Assembly: GCA_965661575.1 (NCBI GenBank)
Contig: CBFIEJ010000004.1
Location: forward strand, 1 to 64,000
DNA: 64,000 nt
DNA from: UA16 sp965661575
GTDB taxonomy: Bacteria > Bacteroidota > Bacteroidia > Flavobacteriales_D > Sanyastnellaceae
Direction: 5' to 3'
Positions 32,793-41,355 of this stretch are shown piece by piece. The number at the start of each line of letters is the position of its first letter. Within the stretch, counting starts at the first letter, position 1. A model generated the notes under the pieces. It was given only the letters and a program-made list of their open reading frames with translations. It was not told the origin of the DNA and ran no database searches. A program made the position numbers and the translations under genes.

Positions 32793-34592
32793 TTACTTTG
32801 AGTTGAAATGTCCGCAGACGGATTGGGCCACCTTGAGGTTGACGACTTTATTCAAGTCTTCCAGTGAAGCCTCGCTGATCGCTTTCACTGTTTTGAAATG
32901 TGCCAGTAATTCTTGGCGTGTTTTGGGTCCGACGCCTTTGATTTCGTCGAGTTCAGAACGAAGCGCAGCCTTGCTGCGTCGTTTGCGGTGATGTTCGAGC
33001 GAGAATCGATGAGCCTCGTTGCGAAGGTGTTGGATCAACTTCAAGGTCGATGAACGCTTGTCCAGGTAGAGCGGGTGCTGATCGCCAGGGTAGTAAATTT
33101 CTTCCAAGCGTTTGGCGATGCCGATGATGGCGATTTTCCCGCGTAATCCAATAGATTCCAGTGCTTCCAAGGCATGGCTTAACTGTCCTTTTCCACCGTC
33201 GATGACAATGAGTTGAGGCAGCGGTTCGTTTTCCTTGAGTAAACGACTGTAACGGCGGTGCACCACTTCGGTCATGGACGCAAAATCATCGGGTCCGTCC
33301 ACGGTTCGGATGTTAAACTTGCGGTAATCTGCCTTCGCGGGCTTGCCGTTTTTAAAAACCACACAAGCCGATGCGGGGTTCGTGCCTTGGATGTTCGAGT
33401 TGTCGAAGCACTCAATGTGCGTGGGCAACTCACTGAGTCGCAGGTCTTCTTTGGCTGTTTCCAGCAGTCGTTCTGTTGCTGCTTCTGGATGGGTTTGTTC
33501 CAATTGTTTTTGACGGTCCCGCATAAAAAAACGAGCGTTCCGCTCAGACATTTCGACCAGCCGCAACTTGTCACCCCTTTGTGGAACATGATATGAAACG
33601 CCTTCGAGGGGCAGATCGATCGCAAAGGGTGTGTAAATGAGAGGTGAATCAGTTCCGAATTTGTCGCGCATTTGCACGATGGCGGCTTCAAGGATTTCTT
33701 TCGGCTCTTCTCCCAATTTTCGTTTCACTTCCGAAGTGTGTCCTTTGGTGATGGTGCCTTTTAGAATTCGCAGGAAATTGACATACGCACAACGCGAATC
33801 TTGGACCACCGTGTACACCTCTACGTCTTCGATGTCGGGGTGGACAATGGTGTTTTTTGACTGATACTTCCGCACGGATGCCAACTTCAACTTGTATTGC
33901 TCGGCTTCTTCAAAGCGGAAAGCTTCTGCAGCTTCGCTCATGTTTTTTTCCAGTTCGCGGACCACTTCGCCAAGGTTGCCACGGAGCAGGTGGCGAATGG
34001 CAGCGATGCTTTTTGTGTAGTCCGCCTCGTTTTGTTTGCCGACGCAAGGGCCTTTGCAATTTCCAATGTGGTATTCGAGGCAGACACGGAACTTTCCCTT
34101 GTCAATGTTTTCCTCCGTCAATGCCAACGCACACGTTCGGATCGGGTAGAGCTTTCGACACAGTTCCAATACGGTGTGCATGGTCTTCACACTTGGAAAG
34201 GGGCCGAAGTATTCGCTGCCGTCTTTGATCAGTCGTCGGGTAGGAAAGATTCGGGGGAAACGCTCCTTTTTCACCACGATGAAGGGATACGTTTTGTCGT
34301 CCTTGAGTTGAATGTTGTAAAGTGGCCGATGTTCCTTGATCAGACTATTTTCCAGCAGCAGCGCATCGGATTCGGATGGCGCGATGAGCCATTTGATGTC
34401 TGTGATTTTTGAAACGAGCAGACGTGTCTTACCGTTGTGGTTTTGCTTTGTGAAATAGCTCGCCACTCGTTTCTTCAAGTTTTTGGCTTTTCCGACATAG
34501 AGCAGCCGGTTTGAATCGTCGAAATATTGGTATACGCCAGGCTGTTGCGGAAGTCGCGCAAGGATTTGACTGATGTATTCGGATTTCGCCAT
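32793..34592 (-). CDS. uvrC: UvrABC excinuclease subunit C
   Basis: A 599-residue protein of standard length: N-terminal GIY-YIG nuclease (QPGVYQYFDDSNRLLYVGKA), a UVR UvrB-binding motif (about 200-235), the RNase H-like C-terminal nuclease (ECFDNSNIQGTNPASA, LIVIDGGKGQ) and a terminal helix-hairpin-helix pair (IKGVGPKTRQELL). It makes both incisions in nucleotide excision repair. A -7-like box GAAATTTG lies 8 nt before its ATG on the minus strand. Confidence 0.97.
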   Translation of the reverse strand: MAKSEYISQILARLPQQPGVYQYFDDSNRLLYVGKAKNLKKRVASYFTKQNHNGKTRLLVSKITDIKWLIAPSESDALLLENSLIKEHRPLYNIQLKDDKTYPFIVVKKERFPRIFPTRRLIKDGSEYFGPFPSVKTMHTVLELCRKLYPIRTCALALTEENIDKGKFRVCLEYHIGNCKGPCVGKQNEADYTKSIAAIRHLLRGNLGEVVRELEKNMSEAAEAFRFEEAEQYKLKLASVRKYQSKNTIVHPDIEDVEVYTVVQDSRCAYVNFLRILKGTITKGHTSEVKRKLGEEPKEILEAAIVQMRDKFGTDSPLIYTPFAIDLPLEGVSYHVPQRGDKLRLVEMSERNARFFMRDRQKQLEQTHPEAATERLLETAKEDLRLSELPTHIECFDNSNIQGTNPASACVVFKNGKPAKADYRKFNIRTVDGPDDFASMTEVVHRRYSRLLKENEPLPQLIVIDGGKGQLSHALEALESIGLRGKIAIIGIAKRLEEIYYPGDQHPLYLDKRSSTLKLIQHLRNEAHRFSLEHHRKRRSKAALRSELDEIKGVGPKTRQELLAHFKTVKAISEASLEDLNKVVNLKVAQSVCGHFNSK

Positions 34593-34624
34593 AGCTGCGC
34601 CAAATTTCGGGCGGAATCTCCAAC

Positions 34625-34632
34625 TAACTTCG
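34625..34632 (+). promoter_or_regulatory. -7-like box of the epimerase gene
   Basis: TAACTTCG (one change from TAnnTTTG), with exactly 4 nt before the ATG at 34637. No good -33 TTG is visible. Support comes mostly from the same box-to-ATG spacing at six other genes. Confidence 0.4.
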
Positions 34633-34636
34633 CTGC

Positions 34637-35656
34637 ATGGTTTTGATTACAGGAGGAACGGGTTTGGTTGGTCGGCATTTGTTAGAAAAATTACTTGCTG
34701 CGGGTGAGCGCGTTCGGGCTTTACACCGTCCAGCCTCCGATCGAACGCAAGTGGAAGATTATCTCAAAAAAAAGGAGATCGATGCTTCTGCTTTGGAGTG
34801 GTTTGAAGCAGAGTTGTGGGATGGAGATCGGCTAGAGGAAGCGTTGCAGGGATGCTCCCAGGTGTTTCATTGTGCGGCAGTGGTTTCGTTTCATCACCGA
34901 GATGCCGCCCGAATGATGGAGGTAAACCGTGATGCCACAGCAATGCTCGTCAACACCATGCTCCATGTTGGGGTTTCAGAATTGATTCACATCAGTTCGG
35001 TTTCTGCTTTAGGACGAAAGGAGGGTGAACCGGTGCATGAGGATGTTCCCTTCGAAGAAGGGTCTGGCGTCACGCATTACGCTCGCAGCAAATACCTCGC
35101 GGAATTGGAGGTTTGGCGAGGCAAAGAAGAAGGCCTCAAAGTGTTGGTGATCAATCCTGTCATTGTTTTGGGCCCGGGTGATTTCAAACGCAGTTCTTCC
35201 ACCATGTTTGCTCTTGCTCACAAGGGTTTTCAGTGGTACCCTTCAGGTAGCAACGGCTTTGTCTCGGCATCAGATGTCGCTCGAGCTTGTCAATTATTGG
35301 TAACACACAACTGCTGGAATGACCGTTTCATGCTCTGCGCAGAGAACCTTTCCTATCGACAGGTCATGACGTGGATGGCCGAATCGCTTGAAACACCTCC
35401 CCCTGTGCGGCGCTTGCGTGGTTGGATGTTGGGCTTGGCTTGGCGTCTTGGCCGTGTGCTGGAAATGTTGACTGGCCGCAAGTCTCCAATTACCCGCGAA
35501 TCAGTCCAGAACACCAACAAGAAGCACGCCTACGCGTCAAATTTTTTGGAGCAAACCCTCGAGAGCAAGGGAATTAAATGGGAATATGAGTCCATTGAAA
35601 AAGTGATTTTCGAAACGGCTCCGCATGTAGTTGATGCTTTGGCGCCGCCGAAATAA
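34637..35656 (+). CDS. NAD(P)-dependent epimerase/dehydratase (extended SDR)
   Basis: A 339-residue extended short-chain dehydrogenase. The dinucleotide motif is ITGGTGLVGRHL at residues 3-14, the active-site YxxxK is YARSKYLAE, and the substrate region includes VINPVIVLGPGDF. Relatives act on nucleotide sugars, dihydroflavonol-type or sterol-type substrates. Substrate unknown; no sugar cluster adjoins. It converges on the DUF4296 gene with 5 bases between. Confidence 0.85.
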   Translation: MVLITGGTGLVGRHLLEKLLAAGERVRALHRPASDRTQVEDYLKKKEIDASALEWFEAELWDGDRLEEALQGCSQVFHCAAVVSFHHRDAARMMEVNRDATAMLVNTMLHVGVSELIHISSVSALGRKEGEPVHEDVPFEEGSGVTHYARSKYLAELEVWRGKEEGLKVLVINPVIVLGPGDFKRSSSTMFALAHKGFQWYPSGSNGFVSASDVARACQLLVTHNCWNDRFMLCAENLSYRQVMTWMAESLETPPPVRRLRGWMLGLAWRLGRVLEMLTGRKSPITRESVQNTNKKHAYASNFLEQTLESKGIKWEYESIEKVIFETAPHVVDALAPPK

Positions 35657-35661
35657 CGCGG

Positions 35662-36033
35662 TTAGTTTGTCGCGTTCACTTCACGTTCCAAATCAGAAAG
35701 CCGTTCACTCACTTCCTCAAGCAAACCGTCCATTTCTGTGGGGTGTTGATACCACCAACGGTAAGTCGCATTGAATCGATCTTCGCTGATGTCGAAGCGT
35801 TCAAAGAGCTCCACGTAATGTCTTAGGACGATTAGGCCTTGCTCGTCGTTGCGCATCAACCGCTGTTTTTTGACCCCTTCGATGAGGTGCACTTCTGTGA
35901 GGACCTGCACAAATGTGTCTCGCGAAATCATGCCCGGAACCTCTGATTTTGGATGGTTGGGACTTGAACAGGCAGTGAGTCCGCAACACGCGATTAGAAG
36001 GACAAAGTACGAGGTGGGGTACCCTGAGATCAT
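35662..36033 (-). CDS. DUF4296 family lipoprotein
   Basis: A 123-residue lipoprotein with lipobox GLTACSS. The body is helical, with FVQVLTEVHLIEGV followed by a ...YRWWYQHP... segment, the layout of DUF4296. The family is Bacteroidota-specific, of unknown function, and usually sits behind the dihydroorotase gene as here (4-base overlap, ATGA). A near-consensus box AACATTTG ends 4 nt before its ATG, so it may also have its own promoter. Confidence 0.8.
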   Translation of the reverse strand: MISGYPTSYFVLLIACCGLTACSSPNHPKSEVPGMISRDTFVQVLTEVHLIEGVKKQRLMRNDEQGLIVLRHYVELFERFDISEDRFNATYRWWYQHPTEMDGLLEEVSERLSDLEREVNATN

Positions 36034-37394
36034 CGATCAAATGTTAAGCGCTCTCCTGCATGATTGCCCGCTGTTGTCAGCACCTCTGTACCGTTGTAAA
36101 CCTGTACACCATTGACCCACGTGCCACGAACGCGTGATTTAAACGTTGTGCCTTCAAAAGGCGACCAACCGCACTTGTAACGAATGTTGCTGCGGGAAAC
36201 AGTCCAGGGTGCGTTGGGGTCAACGAGCACCAAATCCGCTTTGTATCCGGGACGTATGTATCCGCGCCCTTCGATTTGGAACATATCTGCCACACGATGA
36301 GCCATCAGGGTCACAGCATCCTCAACGGGCAGTAATCCTTGATGCACCATTTCGAGCATAGCGGGCAGAGCGTGCTGCACCAGTGGACCGCCCGAGGGAG
36401 CGTTGAAATACGAGTTGTTTTTTTCTTCGAGGGTATGTGGCGCATGATCCGTAGCTACGACATCGATTCTTCCATCAAGAATGCCCGCGCGCACGGCGGC
36501 GCGGTCATCCGACGTTTTCACCGCAGGATTCCATTTGATGTGGGTTCCTTTTTGCTCGTAATCGGCTTCGGTAAACCACAGGTGATGAATGCAGGCTTCA
36601 GCTGTAATTTTCTTTTCGATGGAAGGAATGTCATTTCGAAACAATGCGACTTCGCGAGCCGTCGAAATGTGAAGAATGTGCAAACGTGTGTTCCATTTTG
36701 TAGCCAGCTCCATAGCCATGGAGGATGAGCGGTAACAAGCTTCGGCACTACGGATATAGGGGTGCTGTCCAATGGGCACGGCTTCTCCAAAGCGAGTGCG
36801 TGCGGCTTCGATGTTCCGACGAATTGTCGCCTCATCTTCGCAGTGTGTGGCGACAAGGGTGGGGCTTTCCTTGAAAACAGCTTCCAAGACTTCCCGATCA
36901 TCCACCAACATGTTTCCCGTGGAGGAGCCCATGAATACTTTGACGCCACAAATGCGGCGAGGATCCGTTTTCAAGACTTCTTCCAAATTGGTGTTGGAGG
37001 CGCCCATGAAAAATGAATAATTCACAGCGCTCACCTCAGCGGCCCGATCGTACTTGTCTTGCAAGAGTTGTTGGGTGAGCGCTTGAGGTACCGTATTCGG
37101 CATTTCCATGAACGATGTGATTCCGCCTGCAGCAGCTGCAGCCGACTCCGTGGCAATTTCACCTTTGTGGGTGAGTCCAGGTTCTCTGAAATGCACTTGG
37201 TCATCAATGCACCCCGGCATTAGCCAGAGGCCAGTGGCATCGATTTGAATGGCCTTAGAAGCTTCTTGGTGTGTGTTGCAAGCATCACCAACGGCAGCAA
37301 TGGTGCCGTCGCTAGCGATCAGGACATCGGCAATGGTCACTTCGCCTTCATTGACGACGTTGGCACTGACGAATCGAGTGGGCTGTGGAATCAT
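36030..37394 (-). CDS. pyrC: Dihydroorotase
   Basis: A 454-residue amidohydrolase with DDQVHFREPGLTHKGEI, the lysine candidate for carbamylation in GVKVFMGSSTG, metal histidines in ATHCEDE and LHILHISTA, and the catalytic aspartate in ATDHAPH. The first metal motif, HxH in most dihydroorotases, reads QVH. I believe this Gln is common in Bacteroidota members. The enzyme closes carbamoyl-aspartate to dihydroorotate in pyrimidine synthesis. Flanked by polyprenol-P-mannose synthase (8-base gap) and DUF4296, a familiar order. Confidence 0.9.
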   Translation of the reverse strand: MIPQPTRFVSANVVNEGEVTIADVLIASDGTIAAVGDACNTHQEASKAIQIDATGLWLMPGCIDDQVHFREPGLTHKGEIATESAAAAAGGITSFMEMPNTVPQALTQQLLQDKYDRAAEVSAVNYSFFMGASNTNLEEVLKTDPRRICGVKVFMGSSTGNMLVDDREVLEAVFKESPTLVATHCEDEATIRRNIEAARTRFGEAVPIGQHPYIRSAEACYRSSSMAMELATKWNTRLHILHISTAREVALFRNDIPSIEKKITAEACIHHLWFTEADYEQKGTHIKWNPAVKTSDDRAAVRAGILDGRIDVVATDHAPHTLEEKNNSYFNAPSGGPLVQHALPAMLEMVHQGLLPVEDAVTLMAHRVADMFQIEGRGYIRPGYKADLVLVDPNAPWTVSRSNIRYKCGWSPFEGTTFKSRVRGTWVNGVQVYNGTEVLTTAGNHAGERLTFDR

Positions 37395-37402
37395 GGATGA
37401 AT

Positions 37403-38131
37403 TCAGGGTTTGGAATTCGGATTTGGAGTGACTTTTCGGAAACGCATCTGAAGAACTCCAATAAACGCTTCACGGAAGATGTTCATGCTCATCTTACTCG
37501 TCCCCAGCTCGCGATCGATGAAGGTGATTGGAACCTCTTCAATGCTAAATCCGAGTTGACGCGCATTGTACTTCATTTCAATTTGAAAAGCATATCCAAT
37601 GAATTGAATGCGATTCAAGTCGATGCGCTCCAACACTTCTCGCCGGTAACACTTGAACCCTGCTGTGCTGTCCCGCACACCGAGCCAAAGCACCGTGTTC
37701 ACATAAACAGAGGCGAAATAACTCATTAGAATTCTGCCCACGGGCCAATTGCTGACTTTGCCCCCGCGTGTGTAGCGTGAGCCCACAGCTACCCCAGCTC
37801 CGCCTATGCAGGCTTCGCGCAACCGCACGAGATCTTTGGGATTGTGTGAGAAATCGCAGTCCATTTCATAGATCAAATCATACCCTTGCTTCAACGCCCA
37901 ATTGAACCCAGCGATGTATGCCGTGCCCAAACCGAGTTTTCCTGAACGCTCTAGAATGTGGATGCGATCATGATTCTTTTGGTTTTCCTTCACCACGTTT
38001 GCGGTGCCATCGGGAGAGCCGTCGTCTACGACCAACACATGGAATGGAGGCTCCAATGCCATCACTGTATCCAGCATTCGCTGGATGTTTTCGATTTCAT
38101 TGAAGGTGGGTATGATCACTAAACTCTTCAT
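37403..38131 (-). CDS. Polyprenol monophosphomannose synthase (GT2)
   Basis: A 242-residue GT-A enzyme of the dolichol-phosphate mannosyltransferase type: LVIIPTFNEIENI at the start, VDDGSPDGTA, EMDCDFSHNP holding the metal-binding DxD-like residues, and the end helix IFREAFIGVLQMRF. No C-terminal membrane domain is present, as in the short bacterial form. It loads mannose (or a related sugar) on polyprenyl phosphate for use outside the membrane. Confidence 0.9.
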   Translation of the reverse strand: MKSLVIIPTFNEIENIQRMLDTVMALEPPFHVLVVDDGSPDGTANVVKENQKNHDRIHILERSGKLGLGTAYIAGFNWALKQGYDLIYEMDCDFSHNPKDLVRLREACIGGAGVAVGSRYTRGGKVSNWPVGRILMSYFASVYVNTVLWLGVRDSTAGFKCYRREVLERIDLNRIQFIGYAFQIEMKYNARQLGFSIEEVPITFIDRELGTSKMSMNIFREAFIGVLQMRFRKVTPNPNSKP

Positions 38132-38137
38132 GGTATT

Positions 38138-39097
38138 CTAACAGCTCATTCGTAAAAGGTTCACTTCAGCATCTGTCAAATGCCTGAAGCTGCCGCGTGG
38201 GACATCCTTTTTGGTCAGAGGTCCGATGGTTACGCGATCCACCTTCACGACATGATAACTCAGTTCTTCAAGCATTCGCCTTGCAATACGGCTTCTGCTC
38301 GATGTAAGTTTCAATCCAATGTGGGTTCTTTCTTCATTTGCAAACTCAGCCTCAGTGGCTTTTACGAAACCTTTGTCTACGATGAAGCCTTCTTTCAATT
38401 GTTCGAGGTGGTTGGGCTGGACGCGTTCGGCGAGAATGACGTGATACAACTTTGCTGCCCCCGATTTCGGGTTATTCAGTCGCACCATGAGTTCTTCGTC
38501 ATTGGTGAACAACATCAGTCCAGTGCTTTCACGATCCAGTTTATCAATGGATCGTATTTCTTCTTTGCAGGCCTTTTGAACCAGTTCGTGCACTCCTCGT
38601 CGCGCTTTTGCGTCGGCCATGGAAGTTCCAAACCCTTTGGGTTTGTTCAGCAGCACATAGCGTCGAGCTTCGGGACGAATCGTGGCTCCACCCACTTGCA
38701 CACTGTCTGTTACATTGACCTTGTGTCCCATCTGAACAATGATTTCTCCGTTGACCGTCACTACACCAGATTCGATCAACGAGTCCGCTTCACGTCGTGA
38801 GCAGACACCGGCGTTGGCGATGTAACGGTTCAGACGCATCGGCCCACCCAATGCGGCCAAGGGTTTTTGGCGAGGGGCTGGTTTGTTGCCTTTCCGAAAA
38901 TTTGAGCCACTGCGGGATTTCCCTCCCGTGCCATCGGGCTTGAAGTTGCTTTTTTGATCAGGCTTTCGTTTAGGTCCAGGCTTGCTTTTGGAACGGCTAG
39001 ATTCTGAACGGTTGGCACCTGAACGGCTTTCTCCGGGTTTTGAGCGCGGCGATTGCGAAGATCGGGCACCTGCACGACCAGAATTCTGCTTCTTCAT
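38138..39097 (-). CDS. RsuA/RluB-family pseudouridine synthase
   Basis: A 319-residue protein from the ATG at 39097. The first ~90 residues are disordered and rich in Lys, Arg, Ser and Pro. Then comes an S4 RNA-binding domain (MRLNRYIANAGVCSRREADS) and the RsuA/RluB catalytic domain with the aspartate in LDRESTGLMLFTND and the end segment IGPLTKKDVPRGSFRHLTDAE. It isomerises uridine in rRNA. The start is fixed by a perfect -7 box 4 nt upstream. The longer start at 39115 would cover the box. Confidence 0.93.
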   Translation of the reverse strand: MKKQNSGRAGARSSQSPRSKPGESRSGANRSESSRSKSKPGPKRKPDQKSNFKPDGTGGKSRSGSNFRKGNKPAPRQKPLAALGGPMRLNRYIANAGVCSRREADSLIESGVVTVNGEIIVQMGHKVNVTDSVQVGGATIRPEARRYVLLNKPKGFGTSMADAKARRGVHELVQKACKEEIRSIDKLDRESTGLMLFTNDEELMVRLNNPKSGAAKLYHVILAERVQPNHLEQLKEGFIVDKGFVKATEAEFANEERTHIGLKLTSSRSRIARRMLEELSYHVVKVDRVTIGPLTKKDVPRGSFRHLTDAEVNLLRMSC

Positions 39098-39101
39098 GAA
39101 G

Positions 39102-39129
39102 CAAAGATATTCCATTCAGGGCATGCAAA
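39102..39129 (-). promoter_or_regulatory. Promoter of the pseudouridine synthase gene
   Basis: On the minus strand: TTTG (39129-39126), a 16-nt spacer, and a perfect -7 box TATCTTTG (39109-39102), then CTTC and the ATG at 39097. The 4-nt gap predicts a leaderless mRNA. The promoter lies inside and just after the end of the yraN gene. Confidence 0.65.
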
Positions 39130-39478
39130 TGAACGCATCTTCAATGTGTTGTATTCGGTGATTATCGCGGTCATATTCAATGCAGAGAATATCAAAACGA
39201 ATGGTGTTTGACTGATCCTCTTGGTATTTTAAAAATCGATCAGCGGCGCTGATGATGCGCTGCTGCTTGTCAAGATCAATGGACTCAAAAGCGGTCTCGG
39301 CGTATCCGAATTTGCGGACTTTTACTTCGACAAAAATCCACGTGTCAACGTGCTTTCCGATGAGGTCAATTTCAAAACGCCCTTTGCGCCAATTGCGTTC
39401 AAGAATCTGAACGCCTGTTTTTTCCAAGTGAATAGCAGCCAATGTTTCCCCCCAACGCCCGCGCTCTGTTGCATTCAT
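39116..39478 (-). CDS. YraN/UPF0102 family nuclease-like protein
   Basis: A 120-residue protein from the ATG at 39478, where the family start lies (GRWGETLAAIHLEKTGVQIL). It shows the restriction-endonuclease-like core: GRFEIDLIG, then FVEVKVRK. These are the D...ExK metal residues of Holliday-junction-resolvase-type folds. The molecular role of the family is not settled. A start at 39610 would overlap the divergent gene and adds no recognisable sequence. Confidence 0.9.
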   Translation of the reverse strand: MNATERGRWGETLAAIHLEKTGVQILERNWRKGRFEIDLIGKHVDTWIFVEVKVRKFGYAETAFESIDLDKQQRIISAADRFLKYQEDQSNTIRFDILCIEYDRDNHRIQHIEDAFICMP

Positions 39479-39517
39479 TTCCTGTTGATTTGAAAACGAA
39501 GAACTTGACGAAGGAAC

Positions 39518-39525
39518 TAACTTCG
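39518..39525 (+). promoter_or_regulatory. -7-like box of the following outer-membrane gene
   Basis: TAACTTCG with exactly 4 nt before the ATG at 39530. A TTTG lies 25 nt upstream (39489-39492), a little far for a -33 element. Confidence 0.4.
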
Positions 39526-39529
39526 TGGC

Positions 39530-40435
39530 ATGATTTTCAGAAGAAGCATTTTGATTTACGTCTGTTTCGTTGGCACCATGCTCGCGTGTGCGGCGCAAGC
39601 CAGTGGACAAGGCTTTTCCTCTGACGAGTGGTACGTCTCCTGGGGATATAACCGTTCGGCTTACACGACGTCCGATGTAAAGATGTGGGGGACGGGTCCA
39701 TCTGGAGAGGCGTTTGATGTCACTTTACAAGACGCGCGCGCCAACGACATGCCTGAGCGATTTCAGGCGAAAGTGTATTTCCATCCGGGCCTTTTTACCA
39801 TTCCTCAATTCAATGCGCGTTTTGGAAAACGCATCGCACCAAATTGGTGGGTTTCAGCGGGATGGGACCACATGAAATACAAGCTTCAAAAACAACATGT
39901 GGTGGCCGATGGATACGCGGGTGCGGCGGATTGGGAAAACGATGACACATTGCCGCCAGGCACGATTTCAGAATGGAGCGGTGATTCTTTGTGGTGGGGC
40001 GAAGGGTTCAATTTGGAGCATAGCGACGGCATGAATTTTGTCCGATTCAGTTTGGAACACCAGACGGATGTGTGGCGATCGGTGAATGATCAATTCATGC
40101 TTTCGGTCTTTGAAGCGGTTGGAGCTGGAGTTGTTGTTTGCAGCACGGATTTCACGTGGGCCGGTGAACGCCAAAAAAACGCGCAGCATTTGTCAGGACT
40201 TGGCATCGGAGTGCATGCTGGACTTCGAATGCAATTGCATCGGCGTTTTTTCATTCAAGCTACAGGCCATGCGGGAGCGGTCACACTGCCGTGGATTCGG
40301 TTACAAGGGCCAACGGACGCGGGAGCCAAGCAGAGTTTGGGATATGTTGAGGCCGCATTTGCGTTGGGCTACCTCATTGGAGGAGACCACAAGCCGAAAG
40401 GCAAACGGAACTGCAACACTTGCCCAAAGTGGTGA
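39530..40435 (+). CDS. Predicted outer-membrane protein, function unknown
   Basis: A 301-residue exported protein with a signal peptide ending near AQASGQG. The body is rich in Trp, Gly and beta-strand-like segments (WYVSWGYNRSAYTTSDVKMW, FVRFSLEHQTDVW). This is typical of Bacteroidota outer-membrane barrels. The end GKRNCNTCPKW carries two cysteines after a basic turn. I recognise no family motif. Confidence 0.7.
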   Translation: MIFRRSILIYVCFVGTMLACAAQASGQGFSSDEWYVSWGYNRSAYTTSDVKMWGTGPSGEAFDVTLQDARANDMPERFQAKVYFHPGLFTIPQFNARFGKRIAPNWWVSAGWDHMKYKLQKQHVVADGYAGAADWENDDTLPPGTISEWSGDSLWWGEGFNLEHSDGMNFVRFSLEHQTDVWRSVNDQFMLSVFEAVGAGVVVCSTDFTWAGERQKNAQHLSGLGIGVHAGLRMQLHRRFFIQATGHAGAVTLPWIRLQGPTDAGAKQSLGYVEAAFALGYLIGGDHKPKGKRNCNTCPKW

Positions 40436-40460
40436 GGCTGAACCTCGGAGCTAGGCTGAA

Positions 40461-41333
40461 CTAGGAAAGCACCAATTGGGTTTCACCAATGAACTCATTT
40501 CCTTCGAGGATTCGAATGGTGTAAATTCCGGGTGGAATGTCCTTTGCAACGGGAATGAAGAAAATGCATGCTTCGATGCGCTCGTTGTTGTAGTCCACTT
40601 CTCGGGAAGCGCTAACGGGATTGCCCAGCGCATTTGCATTGTCTGATTGTTCGCCCATGAGGATGTCTCCGGATGCGTTGCTGACTTGTAGATGCAAGTT
40701 TTTGGATCCTGCGCTTGCGATGCGATTTTCCAACAGCGTAAAGCAGACGCGGACCATGCTCAAGCGTGCGGCACGCGTGGTTGGCCGCTGGCGTCCATTG
40801 CTCAGAACTCGTATCCCTTCCGCCGAGGCTTCTGCCGCCTGCAGTGTTTGTCCAGCGGTGATCATATCTTCCATGTTTTCTTGCCGTTCCACTAAGTTGG
40901 CGTTGCGTTCTTGCACCTCTTCGACACGCGCGCGCATTTGGTCGTTCTCGTCGATGAGCGCAAGATTCAATTGATTGAGTGAATCGATCGTGGCTACATA
41001 TCCCTTCATGATTCCACGCAGCGTTTCGGACTCCTTTTTGGCTCGCGCGAGGGACCAATTTCCATTTTTTACTTGGGTGACCAGCCGATCAATGTCATTC
41101 TTCTGATCTGCAATTTGGGCGAGCATCAAGGCATTTTCGGTACTCAGAGTGTCGTAGCTAAAACTTAATTTTTCGAGATCAAACAAGACCTGGTCGCGCT
41201 CCAGTGATATCGCCGAATTGTCGGCTTCGACTTCTGCAACCGTTTGATTGGTTTGGTATAGTTGTAAGCCGAGACCGATGCATACCATGGTTAAAACGGC
41301 AGAAGTAATGATGAGAATGCGTTGTGATTCCAT
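40461..41333 (-). CDS. Membrane-anchored coiled-coil protein
   Basis: A 290-residue protein from the ATG at 41333: an N-terminal membrane helix (RILIITSAVLTMVCIGLGLQ), a coiled coil of about 140 residues (roughly 30-175), then a C-terminal beta-rich domain of about 100 residues ending IRILEGNEFIGETQLVLS. This layout recurs in Bacteroidota proteins often loosely called chromosome-partitioning proteins, but I see no ParA ATPase motif and would not use that name. It is the last gene of the minus-strand run from 45.9 kb. Confidence 0.75.
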   Translation of the reverse strand: MESQRILIITSAVLTMVCIGLGLQLYQTNQTVAEVEADNSAISLERDQVLFDLEKLSFSYDTLSTENALMLAQIADQKNDIDRLVTQVKNGNWSLARAKKESETLRGIMKGYVATIDSLNQLNLALIDENDQMRARVEEVQERNANLVERQENMEDMITAGQTLQAAEASAEGIRVLSNGRQRPTTRAARLSMVRVCFTLLENRIASAGSKNLHLQVSNASGDILMGEQSDNANALGNPVSASREVDYNNERIEACIFFIPVAKDIPPGIYTIRILEGNEFIGETQLVLS

Positions 41334-41355
41334 GAGATTCGATAGGTGATGCGGA

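Noticed and set aside
38180..38800. A 206-codon plus-strand frame rich in Phe, His and Ser
   Set aside because: Antisense to the pseudouridine synthase gene.
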